NCBI RefSeq assembly: GCF_014698795.1
Contig: NZ_JACJTR010000030.1
Coordinates: forward strand, 1-64,000
Source: Nostoc sp. FACHB-892
Lineage (GTDB): Bacteria; Cyanobacteriota; Cyanobacteriia; Cyanobacteriales; Nostocaceae
Length of the DNA stretch: 64,000 nt
Reading direction: 5' to 3'
Shown: positions 43,848 to 52,363 of the stretch, piece after piece
How the letters are laid out: each line of letters starts with the position of its first letter
Position numbering within the stretch: position 1 is the stretch's first letter
Program-made: the position numbers and the translations under genes
Notes under the pieces: generated by a model
What the model saw: only the letters and a program-made list of their open reading frames with translations
The model's database searches: none
What the model was told of the DNA's origin: nothing

Positions 43848-45068
43848 TTAATTAGTTTCAGAGATTTTAGCAACGTTGGCATAATAAGGAATAATGGCAT
43901 TATTTTTAGGAAAACTTTTATAAATAAAATAGATAATAAAAGGAATAGATATAGCTATCAGAAAAACTCGTTGACTTAATAAGGGTTGTATTGAAGCTTG
44001 ATAATCTTGTATCGAGACAAATACACTTCTTTTGCTTTCTGATGTGCTGAAATAGTATATGATATTTAAGATTGCAACAGTAGTATTATAGAAAAAGTGA
44101 AATAGTATTGATGTTATTAAAGATCGGGTTTTAAAATATAAAATTGATAAGATAATACTTGTGAGAAACAAAGGGATAATATCAAATCGAAAATGAATAA
44201 TTGCAAATAGTAAAGATGAAGTTAAGATTCCTGCTTTTACTCCCCATTTTATTGCCCATTTTTGCAAAATTATTCCTCGAAAAATGAATTCTTCTATTAG
44301 AGGAGCTAAGATCATAACTGAAAAGCTCCAGAGGATCATTTCGGAAATATTAGTAAAGGATTTTTCATTAATATAACTTTCTACATATTTTGGTAAAATG
44401 AATGATAAATTGTATAATACCAGGGTATTAAAGCCACGTTTAAACGCATATGCTACAGCAAAAATAGCTACAATTAATTTTAAATTAACATGATTTTCAT
44501 GCCCAATAATTTTATGAAAATCTAACCCTAACTTTTGAGACTTTTTTAATAAAATAAATCCCCATAATACGTAACAAATTATAATTAACAGGCTAAGGAT
44601 CGTTGGATTTTTGCTCACCTCAGAAAAATTCAAATTATTTAATAGACAAAATATTGCCAATATCAACCCAAACATAACTGGCAAGGCAATTATCCAATAT
44701 AAAAATAACTCTGGAATATTAATTTTATCAAAGGGTTCATTTACCGAGCTTTCATCCTGTAAAGAAACTGCATTTCTCTTAGAGGGAATAAGTAATAAAA
44801 CTGCCAATCCAAGCAAACTTAATAACCCTACCCATCCCAAATTAGACGAATACCCTTTACTTTCAATATATAAACGACATCCTTTAATAAAAAATCCATA
44901 CCCTACTAAGACAAACCCTAAAGTTAAAAAAGATATTAATACACCATAAATAGAAAATAAAGTATTTAAATATTCCTTTGATAATCCCAAGGTAATCAAT
45001 GGAACAAATTTTAAAGCTAGCCCCAGCAAAATTTGATTGATAGCTTTTTCTTTCTTCTTAATTTCCAT
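43848..45068 (-). CDS. CPBP-family intramembrane metalloprotease
   Basis: The 406-residue polytopic membrane protein carries the CPBP (Abi/Rce1-like) signature: MILAPLIEEFIFRGIILQ with EExxxR near residue 258, SSLLFAIIHFRF with the second-motif histidine, and ITSILFHFFYNTTVAILN with the third. These are zinc-dependent intramembrane proteases related to Rce1. About four extra helices precede the catalytic core. The substrate is unknown. Low GC and many Asn/Ile/Lys codons set it and menH apart from the surroundings. Confidence 0.85.
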   Translation of the reverse strand: MEIKKKEKAINQILLGLALKFVPLITLGLSKEYLNTLFSIYGVLISFLTLGFVLVGYGFFIKGCRLYIESKGYSSNLGWVGLLSLLGLAVLLLIPSKRNAVSLQDESSVNEPFDKINIPELFLYWIIALPVMFGLILAIFCLLNNLNFSEVSKNPTILSLLIIICYVLWGFILLKKSQKLGLDFHKIIGHENHVNLKLIVAIFAVAYAFKRGFNTLVLYNLSFILPKYVESYINEKSFTNISEMILWSFSVMILAPLIEEFIFRGIILQKWAIKWGVKAGILTSSLLFAIIHFRFDIIPLFLTSIILSILYFKTRSLITSILFHFFYNTTVAILNIIYYFSTSESKRSVFVSIQDYQASIQPLLSQRVFLIAISIPFIIYFIYKSFPKNNAIIPYYANVAKISETN

Positions 45069-45077
45069 ACATTATGC

Positions 45078-45191
45078 TCAAACAATAACTACGCGATGCT
45101 TGCCGCCGTAAGAATCGCCTTTTCGATCCTTGGCAAGATAGGTAATGCCAAAACGTCCCCTTTCTAATATACGTAAGAGACTTGTGTTCAT
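45078..45191 (-). pseudogene. Serine/threonine kinase N-terminal fragment
   Basis: A 37-codon frame reads LLRILERGRFGITYLAKDRK then KHRVVIV and stops. GRFGITYLAKD is the glycine-rich ATP loop of cyanobacterial Hanks-type kinases (usually GxGGFGITYLAED), and the following V-V-I would lead to the catalytic lysine strand. Everything beyond is missing, and the second glycine of the loop is replaced by arginine. It is a relic of a kinase gene in the 222-bp gap upstream of the CPBP gene. Confidence 0.6.
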
Positions 45192-45290
45192 TGTGGCACA
45201 AATAACCCTTTGCAAGAGGTCTAATACACCAAATCTCGCATCTCTACAAAATGTCTTGTGGTGTTAGTTAATTTTTTATTTTTCTAATTC

Positions 45291-45692
45291 TTAAGGTAAA
45301 AATCGATCTAAAGCAGCTTTTAACTGTTTAATTTCAACGTCAATATTACCCTCTTGTGCAGCTCTAGCAATACAGTCAGTTAAATGTTCATCCAAAACAA
45401 TCCGCGCTACCTTGTCTAATGCGCCTCGCACTGCTGCAATTTGCAGTAAAACATCGGGACAAGGGCTATTTTGCTGCACCATTGTTTTAATACCACGAAC
45501 ATGACCTTCTATCCGCGATAGTCGATTGGCAATTCGCCGTAATGACTCTTCGCTATGGACGTGAGGATGAGCCTGTTCTCCAGTTTCATGAGTATTATCT
45601 CTATAGTGGTGGTCTGTATCGTGATGGTGGGAATGCTCTGCTTGCTGAGATGTTGGCAAGGATTCCTTAGCTAATTGGTTTGATCCGTTCAT
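45291..45692 (-). CDS. InrS/CsoR-family metal-sensing repressor
   Basis: The 133-residue protein has the all-helical CsoR/RcnR (DUF156) domain, RRIANRLSRIEGHVRGIKTM to LKAALDRF. Candidate ligands are Cys78, His103 and Cys107, spaced exactly as Cys53, His78 and Cys82 of the nickel sensor InrS, and His46 falls at the place of InrS His21. The first 46 residues are very His-rich (ten histidines), which may hold additional metal. Such proteins leave DNA on binding nickel or copper and derepress efflux genes. No transporter gene is adjacent here. A CsoR-like copper response remains possible. Confidence 0.85.
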   Translation of the reverse strand: MNGSNQLAKESLPTSQQAEHSHHHDTDHHYRDNTHETGEQAHPHVHSEESLRRIANRLSRIEGHVRGIKTMVQQNSPCPDVLLQIAAVRGALDKVARIVLDEHLTDCIARAAQEGNIDVEIKQLKAALDRFLP

Positions 45693-45866
45693 GGGTTATC
45701 AAAAGACTTGTAGTACTAAAATCCTAGCCTAGTGCGTTGCAGGGAGTGGGGAATGGGTAGAGGACTTGAGGACAAGGTGAAAGACTTGTCCCTAATTCTC
45801 ACTCAAGTCACTTTGTCCCCCCTATTCCCTACTCCCTACTCCCTACTCCCTACTCCCCTAATTCTA

Positions 45867-47075
45867 CTACTGACGATTGGCTCTTTCTTGAGGAATAATT
45901 TCTGTTACTACCCTACCGCTAGAACTGCCGCCTTTGACAACAATATTTTCTGTTTGTAGATTACCAACGGCTGTTTCACCTGTAAAATTTAACCGTGGGT
46001 CAACTTGTTGATAAACTACATTTCCTTGAGCTTCAACTAACTTGTTGTCTAAATACCAAGTTAATGTATTAGATTTCAAAGACTGACGACGCTGACCAAT
46101 GGCGTTGACGTTACCTGTTAAATAAACCGTTTTTTGCGGTATTTTCATTTCACCTTGATTGGCGGTCACGGTAAGATTCTCGGCACGTTGGAACATCCGC
46201 ACGGGGGAATTTGTAGTAACAGTTTCTGCCTTCATGTTCCAGGTCATCGAGTTACTAATTATTTGCACTGGCGGGTCTAGTAATTCTAATTGAGCATTCT
46301 GTTTAATAGTGGCAATTTTCGTTTTTAAGTTGACTTCGGCAGAATTTCCTTTGCCGCGATCGCTAATTTTATTATCTTTGTAACGGTCAATTTCTAAAGG
46401 GCGATTGCCAATCAGTTTTTCTTCTTTAATATTCCAAATCAAATGCTCGGTTCTTACTTGTAATTGGGGATCAGAGGAATTGGCTACTACCCCTCCAGAA
46501 AATTCTATACGCTGTTCGCGGGTTTTAACTCGCGCTTCTTGCGCTACAGCTTGTAGTTGTTTATGATTACCGTTAATTTGGTTGCGGACAATCAACAAAT
46601 CATCTTGGGGTCGCCATTCTAATTCATTACCTTGCAATATAATTCCATTACTGGGATCTGTAGCAAATATCCTACCTTTCAGAAACAACTGCTTCCCATC
46701 TTGTTCAATATCTGCGACATCTGCCTTGATTTGGTAAACTACTTTGCCATCTTGGTATAGTTCACCATAAGGACTTTCAGCCTGACCAATTTGTTTTTCT
46801 TTGGTGTATTTTGCCTTTTTAGCTTGGACTTTCCAAATTGGTCGTCCCACTTCATCTGCTTGTTCTAATGTGACATCAAAGAAAGTTAAATTGCTATCTT
46901 CGTTAGATGAAGCCGTAGAATTTTCTTGAGAAGCTAGGGGAGATTTATCGCTGCAAGCAACTAAATTAAATATCAATAAAAAAATCAAAGGTAAAAAAAG
47001 GAAGGGAGGAGTGGGGGAGTAATTTTTAATTTTTCTTTCCCCCTGTCTCCCCCTTTTATGAAATTGATAAGCCAT
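45867..47075 (-). CDS. lptC: LPS export component LptC
   Basis: The 402-residue protein has a hydrophobic N-terminus with a lipobox ending in VAC (Cys41), so it may be a lipoprotein, followed by repeated beta strands of the OstA/LptC fold (FFDVTLEQADEVGRPIWKVQ, YGELYQDGKVVYQIKADVAD, KTVYLTGNVNAIG). LptC forms part of the periplasmic bridge that carries LPS from LptBFG to LptA and the outer membrane. Cyanobacterial LptC is about twice the length of the E. coli protein, as here. Its ATG overlaps the upstream NYN stop (TAATG), implying coupled translation. Confidence 0.9.
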   Translation of the reverse strand: MAYQFHKRGRQGERKIKNYSPTPPFLFLPLIFLLIFNLVACSDKSPLASQENSTASSNEDSNLTFFDVTLEQADEVGRPIWKVQAKKAKYTKEKQIGQAESPYGELYQDGKVVYQIKADVADIEQDGKQLFLKGRIFATDPSNGIILQGNELEWRPQDDLLIVRNQINGNHKQLQAVAQEARVKTREQRIEFSGGVVANSSDPQLQVRTEHLIWNIKEEKLIGNRPLEIDRYKDNKISDRGKGNSAEVNLKTKIATIKQNAQLELLDPPVQIISNSMTWNMKAETVTTNSPVRMFQRAENLTVTANQGEMKIPQKTVYLTGNVNAIGQRRQSLKSNTLTWYLDNKLVEAQGNVVYQQVDPRLNFTGETAVGNLQTENIVVKGGSSSGRVVTEIIPQERANRQ

Positions 47076-47707
47076 TATTCTTGGATTTCTAGGTGTCCAT
47101 CACTAGTTCTTGGATCTTCCAAAAAACCGATCCCAGATAATGGTCGGTATGGATAGCTTTGGCGAGGGGTTTTTTGAATATCTTCTTTGATGGCTTCTAA
47201 ATCAATGTAGCGATCGCTTACATTAATTAAGCTATCGCTAGTCATCGAACGCAAGCTCACTACTTCTACCCGCACGCCGCGATAGCTGACTGAATTTACC
47301 GCATATGCCAAATCCCCATCACCGCTGACTAAAACTGCGGTATCATAAGAATCTACTAGCGCCATCATGTCTACTGCTATTTCTACATCCAGGTTAGCTT
47401 TTTTAGAGCCATCTGGTAGCTGGACTAAATCTTTAGCAATGACTCGATAGCCATTGCGACGCATCCACAGCAAAAACCCTTGTTGTTTCTCGTTTGTCCG
47501 GTCTACACCAGTATAGAAAAAAGACCGCAGTAGTCTAGAACCACCAGTTAATCTACATAACAACTTCGTGTAATCGATTTCAATCCCTAGTTGCAACGCA
47601 GCGTAAAATAGATTTGAGCCATCAATAAATATAGCCACCCGACCCCGATTCTCCAAAACTTGTTCTGGCGTAAATATTGAATCGGTTTCAAAATTATTCA
47701 ACATCAT
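47075..47707 (-). CDS. NYN-domain (LabA/DUF88) protein
   Basis: The 210-residue protein has the PIN-like NYN fold: VAIFIDGSNLFYAALQLG with the first acidic residue, KKANLDVEIAVDMMALVDSY and VLVSGDGDLAYAVNSVSYRG with the remaining acids. NYN proteins are metal-dependent RNases or RNA-processing factors; LabA, a member in Synechococcus, affects circadian output. It sits between metG and lptC in the conserved order and ends overlapping lptC by one base. The start ATG 47707 follows GGTATCACA; ATG 47704 is an equally good start. Confidence 0.88.
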   Translation of the reverse strand: MMLNNFETDSIFTPEQVLENRGRVAIFIDGSNLFYAALQLGIEIDYTKLLCRLTGGSRLLRSFFYTGVDRTNEKQQGFLLWMRRNGYRVIAKDLVQLPDGSKKANLDVEIAVDMMALVDSYDTAVLVSGDGDLAYAVNSVSYRGVRVEVVSLRSMTSDSLINVSDRYIDLEAIKEDIQKTPRQSYPYRPLSGIGFLEDPRTSDGHLEIQE

Positions 47708-47872
47708 TGTGATACCTCAATTTTTATCCCTGTTATTTTTGATACAAATTACCAACTTTTAGATGCTAGTCACAGCGGCTTATGATAATGTTCCGGGACT
47801 AAATTAAGTTCAGCCCCGATAAATTTTTACTAGAGAAATAAGAAATTGAACAAAATCAGATTTTGATAAGGA

Positions 47873-49477
47873 CTACTCGTTTTTTGGGGGTTCTATTCGC
47901 TTAAAAATCGGTTGGGGTGTACCCAACTGTTGTTTACTAGATAGTATCCCCCATGTTGCATGGGTGGTAAAAGGAGCGCTAACTGAAATTTGTATTTGAT
48001 CGTTAAAGTTTATCCCAAAGCCCAGCTGCTGATAAATATCGCTACTGATGTTAGGAATAATTGGGGATAGCAGATAAGCTGCTAGTCTAACCGATTCTAG
48101 AACTGCGTAGAGAACTTTTTCCACCGACTCCTGCTGTCCCTGTTTATATAATGACCAAGGAGCTTGTTCATCAATAAACTTATTACTGGCTTGCACCAGT
48201 GAAAGGATCGCCTCACAGGCTTGACTGAAAGCTAACTCTTCATAGGCTTGTTTTACCTGTTCTCCTAGACGTAAACCATTTGTTTTCAAAGGATTTTCAT
48301 CAGGAATTGCTTCATTGCCCATTGAAGGTACACTATTGTCAACGCAGTATTTCTTCACCATGTTCAAGGTGCGATTGAGCAAATTACCTAAATCATTTGC
48401 TAAATCTGCATTCAGAACGTTAATGAACCTAACTTCATTAAAATCTCCATCCTTGCCAAATTCGATTTCCTTAAGGAAGTAATAACGAACGGCATCACTA
48501 CCATAGCGCTGAACTAACGCCACAGGATCAAGGGTGTTACCCAGACTTTTGCCCATCTTTTGACCATCTTTGGTCAAAAAGCCATGCCCAAATACTCGTT
48601 CTGGCAAGGGTAAGCCAGCCGACAATAGCATTGCTGGCCAGTAAACTGCATGGAAGCGTAGAATATCCTTACCAATTAGGTGCAGGTTGATTGGCCACCA
48701 TGTTTCTAAGGCATTTGCTAAAGTCGGTTCTGCATCTGGTTCTAGTAATGCCGTTACATAAGCTAACAGCGCGTCAAACCAGACATAAAGGGTGTGCTTG
48801 GGATCAACTGGTACAGGAAAGCCCCAATCTAAATTTACCCGCGAAATTGAAAAGTCTTGCAGCCCTTGATTTACAAAACTGAGGACTTCGTTGCGCCGAC
48901 TTTCTGGTTGAATAAAATCCGGTCTAAATTGATAAAATTCTGTCAGCTTAGTTTGATATTTGGATAAGCGGAAAAAATAGTTTTGCTCGTCTCGCCATTC
49001 GACTTCTTTGTTAGTATGAATTGGGCAACGGTGTCCTTCTAGTAGGTCACGTTCTTCTTTAAATTCTTCGCAGGATACGCAATACCAGCCTTTTTGTTGT
49101 CCCTGGTAGATATCACCAGATTTCCATACTCGCTCAAAGAATTCTTTAACGATCGCTTCATGACGAGCAGCAGTAGTCCGGCTAAAGCGATCATATTGAA
49201 TGTCGAGTAACTGCCACAAATTAATGAAGCTAGGCACAATTTCATCACAAAATTCTTGTGGCGCTTTGCCTAAACTTTCTGCCGATCGCTGAATTTTTTG
49301 CCCGTGTTCATCTGTACCTGTAATCAGTAATACCCGATGCCCTAGGAGTCTTTGAAATCGAGCTACTACATCTGCTGCGATCGTCGTATAAGCACTGCCT
49401 ATATGAGGGACATCATTTACATAATACAGTGGTGTTGTTAGTGCAAATGTCAATTCTTTTTTTTTCACTGGATTCAT
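47873..49477 (-). CDS. metG: Methionyl-tRNA synthetase
   Basis: MetG charges initiator and elongator tRNA-Met. The 534-residue protein shows the class I HIGH motif as PHIGSAYT (residues 24-31), the KMSKS motif as KMGKSLGNT near 308, the single zinc-knuckle region CVSCEEFKEERD and HRCPIH, and the anticodon-binding helical domain (DNSVPSM to KQGQQESVEKVL). The C-terminal tRNA-binding EMAP/Trbp111-like domain found in some bacterial MetG is absent, as in many cyanobacteria. It is first in the metG-NYN-lptC run. Confidence 0.95.
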   Translation of the reverse strand: MNPVKKKELTFALTTPLYYVNDVPHIGSAYTTIAADVVARFQRLLGHRVLLITGTDEHGQKIQRSAESLGKAPQEFCDEIVPSFINLWQLLDIQYDRFSRTTAARHEAIVKEFFERVWKSGDIYQGQQKGWYCVSCEEFKEERDLLEGHRCPIHTNKEVEWRDEQNYFFRLSKYQTKLTEFYQFRPDFIQPESRRNEVLSFVNQGLQDFSISRVNLDWGFPVPVDPKHTLYVWFDALLAYVTALLEPDAEPTLANALETWWPINLHLIGKDILRFHAVYWPAMLLSAGLPLPERVFGHGFLTKDGQKMGKSLGNTLDPVALVQRYGSDAVRYYFLKEIEFGKDGDFNEVRFINVLNADLANDLGNLLNRTLNMVKKYCVDNSVPSMGNEAIPDENPLKTNGLRLGEQVKQAYEELAFSQACEAILSLVQASNKFIDEQAPWSLYKQGQQESVEKVLYAVLESVRLAAYLLSPIIPNISSDIYQQLGFGINFNDQIQISVSAPFTTHATWGILSSKQQLGTPQPIFKRIEPPKNE

Positions 49478-49847
49478 GCAAAATAAAAATTAGCTTATAA
49501 AATCTTTTACTTCTATTGGAAAAACCACGCAATTATACAATAATATTTTTATTTTTTCCAATGATACCTTAATATTAGCAAATTTTTCCGGTCAAAAATT
49601 GTTTTGTAATATGCATCAATTCAACTCATTTTTACCTACAATAAAGAAATTAACTAATGATAATTTTTTTGAATACTTTCTATTAGAAAATATTGTGATC
49701 AAAAATACATAATCTAGGATGGTGAAAATTTAGCTGTTTTTGTAGATTAGACATTTCTATCTTAAGACGGTCATGGCAGTCGTAAAGAAATGTAAAAATT
49801 AAATTAAGATAAACTGCCACCTTTAACGGAAGATATATTGATTAGGT
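49478..49847. other. 370-bp AT-rich divergent gap
   Basis: This divergent region between metG and the acyltransferase gene should contain promoters for both. It is strongly AT-rich; I see no repeat family, hairpin or small gene in it. Confidence 0.5.
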
Positions 49848-50573
49848 ATGAGTCGAAATAGCCCCCTGGAGATTTCTCGCGCTTTGGTGGCGGCACTCTC
49901 AACGCAAATGTTTCGTTATTACGAGGATCGCATTCCCCAAGATGCCAGCGTCTTGGTAGTTAGTAATCACCGCAGCTTTATGGATGCGCTGATTTTAATG
50001 GCGGCGTTATCAAGTCCGATTCGCTTTGCTTGTCATCACTACATGGGACAAGTGCCAGTAATGCGGGAAATTGTCACCGGACAATTGGGGTGTTTTCCTT
50101 TAGAGAAAACTCAAAACCGCCAGCAAAGCTTTTTTTCGCAGTCGCAGGTGCTATTGCAGTCTCGGCAGATGGTGGGAGTATTTCCAGAAGGGACTCAACC
50201 AATGGTGAAATTTACTCAGCCAAACCATGTGGGTGACTTTCAGAGGGGTTTTGCCCATTTAGCATTGCGGGCTGATGTGCAGGATTTAGCTATTTTACCG
50301 ATCGCGATCGCCTCCTTAGAAGAAGTAAACACTTCTGGTTTCCCCTTAAGGCTTTTGAGTCTATTTGACCCTTCAGAACCTTTATTTAACCAAAGTGGTT
50401 GGCATCCTCTGGTAATTTATCGTCGGGTTGCAGTGTTAATCGGTCGCCCTTATTGGATTACGCCCCAACATCAAAAACAATATCATGGCAAACAAGCCAG
50501 AACTGTTGTGGCTGAACTGACAGAACACTGTCATGGTGAAATTAGCAACTTACTGCGTCAAGGTTGCTATTAG
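49848..50573 (+). CDS. PlsC-like 1-acyl-glycerol-phosphate acyltransferase family protein
   Basis: The 241-residue protein has the LPLAT motifs: VVSNHRSFMDALIL with the H-x4-D pair (His41, Asp46), VTGQLGCFPLEKT and GVFPEGTQPMVKF. It lacks clear N-terminal membrane helices. Acyl chains are transferred from acyl-ACP to a hydroxyl acceptor. The canonical lysophosphatidate acyltransferase PlsC is encoded separately at 59.7 kb, so this one may use a different acceptor. An alpha/beta hydrolase of the phytyl ester synthase type follows 210 bp downstream on the same strand. Confidence 0.85.
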   Translation: MSRNSPLEISRALVAALSTQMFRYYEDRIPQDASVLVVSNHRSFMDALILMAALSSPIRFACHHYMGQVPVMREIVTGQLGCFPLEKTQNRQQSFFSQSQVLLQSRQMVGVFPEGTQPMVKFTQPNHVGDFQRGFAHLALRADVQDLAILPIAIASLEEVNTSGFPLRLLSLFDPSEPLFNQSGWHPLVIYRRVAVLIGRPYWITPQHQKQYHGKQARTVVAELTEHCHGEISNLLRQGCY

Positions 50574-50579
50574 AGCCAT

Positions 50580-50650
50580 TCGATTTTGGGAATGCTACGC
50601 GTAGCTTGCTTCCACTAAGTGGTACGGCTTTGCTCAGTCGAACAATTTTG
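50580..50650. repeat. Dispersed hairpin repeat
   Basis: The gap after the acyltransferase gene contains GCTACGCGTAGC, a perfect 12-bp palindrome at 50593-50604, then TTGCTTCCACTAAGTGGTAC and GGCTTTGCTCAGTCG, matching the common Nostoc repeat with GCGTAGCTTGCTTC. It has no coding potential. Confidence 0.6.
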
Positions 50651-50783
50651 GATTTTCCCCATAAGTTTCAGTAGCTTGTAAGACTTTTTTTGTTTTTGCT
50701 CAAAAGTACCGAAGCTCCTAAAAGCAACAATCAGTAATCCAAAAGTTTTATACCATTGACTAATGACTAATGACTAATGACCA

Positions 50784-51611
50784 ATGACTATCTCAGAAGT
50801 TGAGCTAAAGCCTTGTTTCCTAACTCCTAAACGAGTAAAGCCAGAGTATCCACTGTTGGTATATTTGCCAGGAATGGATGGAACAGGTCAACTATTGCGA
50901 TCGCAAACCGTAGGATTAGAAACTGGCTTTGATGTCCGTTGTTTGGCGATCCCACGCAAAGACCTTAACACTTGGGATGTACTAGCTAAGAGTGTAGTGG
51001 ACTTGATCCACGCCGAGTTAGAAAAAAGCTCTCAGAGGTCAGTTTACCTGTGTGGCGAGTCGTTTGGTGGTTGTTTGGCAATGAAAGTGGCGATCCAAAC
51101 GCCGCATTTATTCAAGCGAATTATCTTAATTAACCCAGCATCCGCCTTTCGTCTTCGCCCTTGGTTGAATTGGGCATCCCAACTTACTTACTTGGTGCCA
51201 TCAGAGTTGTATGATGTTGGCGCACTGGGATTATTGCCGTTTTTAGCATCTTTGCAACGCATTTCTCGGAGCGATCGCCATGAACTGCTAAAAACTATGC
51301 GTTCTGTCCCTTCAGAAACCGTTCTTTGGCGGTTGTCTTTACTGCGAGAGTTTGAAGTTGATCAAGAACAGTTAAGTCGCTTGACTCAACCAGTTTTATT
51401 GATTGCCGGTGGTAGCGATCACCTTTTGCCTTCTGTAACTGAAGTGAAGCGGATAGGTAATATCTTACCAAATGCCAAAATTTTGGTGCTGCCCGATTGC
51501 GGACACGCTTGCTTGCTAGAGGAAGATATTAATCTCTATGAAATTCTTAAGGTTAACGACTTCTTAGAAAGTAATGCTGATATAGGTAGGGGGCTAGAAG
51601 TGAGAGGGTAG
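50784..51611 (+). CDS. Alpha/beta hydrolase related to the esterase half of phytyl ester synthase
   Basis: The 275-residue protein has LVYLPGMDGTGQLLRSQ, the nucleophile elbow VYLCGESFGGCLAMKV (Ser93), LINPASAFRLRPWL, an acid in LLIAGGSDHLLPS and the histidine in LPDCGHACLLEED. The GMDGTG, GESFGGCLA and NPAxxF blocks match the N-terminal hydrolase domain of plant PES1/PES2 phytyl ester synthases. It probably acts on acyl groups or galactolipids in thylakoids, but biochemical specificity is inferred. The partner acyltransferase domain of PES enzymes is absent here and might be supplied by the preceding gene. Confidence 0.8.
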   Translation: MTISEVELKPCFLTPKRVKPEYPLLVYLPGMDGTGQLLRSQTVGLETGFDVRCLAIPRKDLNTWDVLAKSVVDLIHAELEKSSQRSVYLCGESFGGCLAMKVAIQTPHLFKRIILINPASAFRLRPWLNWASQLTYLVPSELYDVGALGLLPFLASLQRISRSDRHELLKTMRSVPSETVLWRLSLLREFEVDQEQLSRLTQPVLLIAGGSDHLLPSVTEVKRIGNILPNAKILVLPDCGHACLLEEDINLYEILKVNDFLESNADIGRGLEVRG

Positions 51612-51661
51612 GGTGAGGCGCAATCGCATCAGAAATTAATTAAACAAACTCAAAACCTACT

Positions 51662-51853
51662 ATGACCAAAACAACTGTCAAACTGCAAATTCCTTTTGAA
51701 TCACTTCTAGATGCCATTGCCAACCTTCCTTTAGAAGGAAAACATCAACTGTGGCAATTATTAAATGACGAAATTAATCAAAGCGAAGGAAATTTCCTTC
51801 CAGAAGACTCTTATGATTGGGGTCCCAAGGACAGCCAAAAGGCAAGCCACTAG
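51662..51853 (+). CDS. Antitoxin-like protein of a PemK/MazF module
   Basis: This 63-residue acidic protein, MTKTTVKLQIPFESLLDAI and LEGKHQLWQLLNDEINQ, has a short strand-helix N-terminus and a disordered acidic tail, as in antitoxins that precede PemK/MazF toxins in cyanobacteria. It ends 42 bp before the toxin start. It likely binds and inhibits the toxin and autoregulates the pair. No DNA-binding fold is certain from sequence alone. Confidence 0.65.
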   Translation: MTKTTVKLQIPFESLLDAIANLPLEGKHQLWQLLNDEINQSEGNFLPEDSYDWGPKDSQKASH

Positions 51854-51895
51854 AATATATCCCTGGAGTTGGGCTAAAAGTTGTTGGTGGCAAGA

Positions 51896-52270
51896 ATGCT
51901 CCAACCTGATTTGCTTGAATGTGGCGACGTAATTATAGTAAGTTTGCCTACTAGTACTCCTAGAGGACGTGAACAGCAAGGAAGACCTGCTGTAGTGGTC
52001 GGTATACCTTGGGGAGAAGTCCGCTATCCAATGCTAATGATTGCACCTTTAACTACCCAGAGTGGTTCTTGGGCGTTCAATAATCCCAGCTTATATCCGC
52101 GTTTGTTAGCTGGTGCTGGTGGTTTGCCTCTGTCTTCCATTGTCTTACTAGATCAAATGCGGGGATTAGATATAAATCGAGTTTTGGCGTATTTGGGAAC
52201 ACTCACCCCTGAGCAATATGTTCCTATTGTTGATGGATTAAGACAGTTATTCAAAGAAGAAAATAGTTAA
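51896..52270 (+). CDS. PemK/MazF-family toxin
   Basis: The 124-residue protein from ATG 51896 has LECGDVIIVSLPTSTPRG, GREQQGRPAVVVGIP (the conserved RPAVVV strand), MLMIAPLTTQ and LPLSSIVLLDQMRGLDINRV, the SH3-like barrel of sequence-specific mRNA endonucleases. The family is intact here, in contrast to the truncated copy at 9.4 kb. An upstream in-frame TTG (51881) or GTG (51887) could extend it by a few residues. It forms a toxin-antitoxin unit with the preceding small gene. Confidence 0.85.
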   Translation: MLQPDLLECGDVIIVSLPTSTPRGREQQGRPAVVVGIPWGEVRYPMLMIAPLTTQSGSWAFNNPSLYPRLLAGAGGLPLSSIVLLDQMRGLDINRVLAYLGTLTPEQYVPIVDGLRQLFKEENS

Positions 52271-52363
52271 TCTGAAACTGATATTTACGTTTATAGAGGG
52301 ATGTAGAGCCGCTCATAATTTCGCTACAACCAAAAGAGAGGCTTTACAAGATGGTGTCAAGTA

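Noticed and set aside
45732..45959. 75-residue plus-strand frame over the end of lptC
   Set aside because: It reads through a C-rich heptamer repeat and antisense lptC codons and has no domain.
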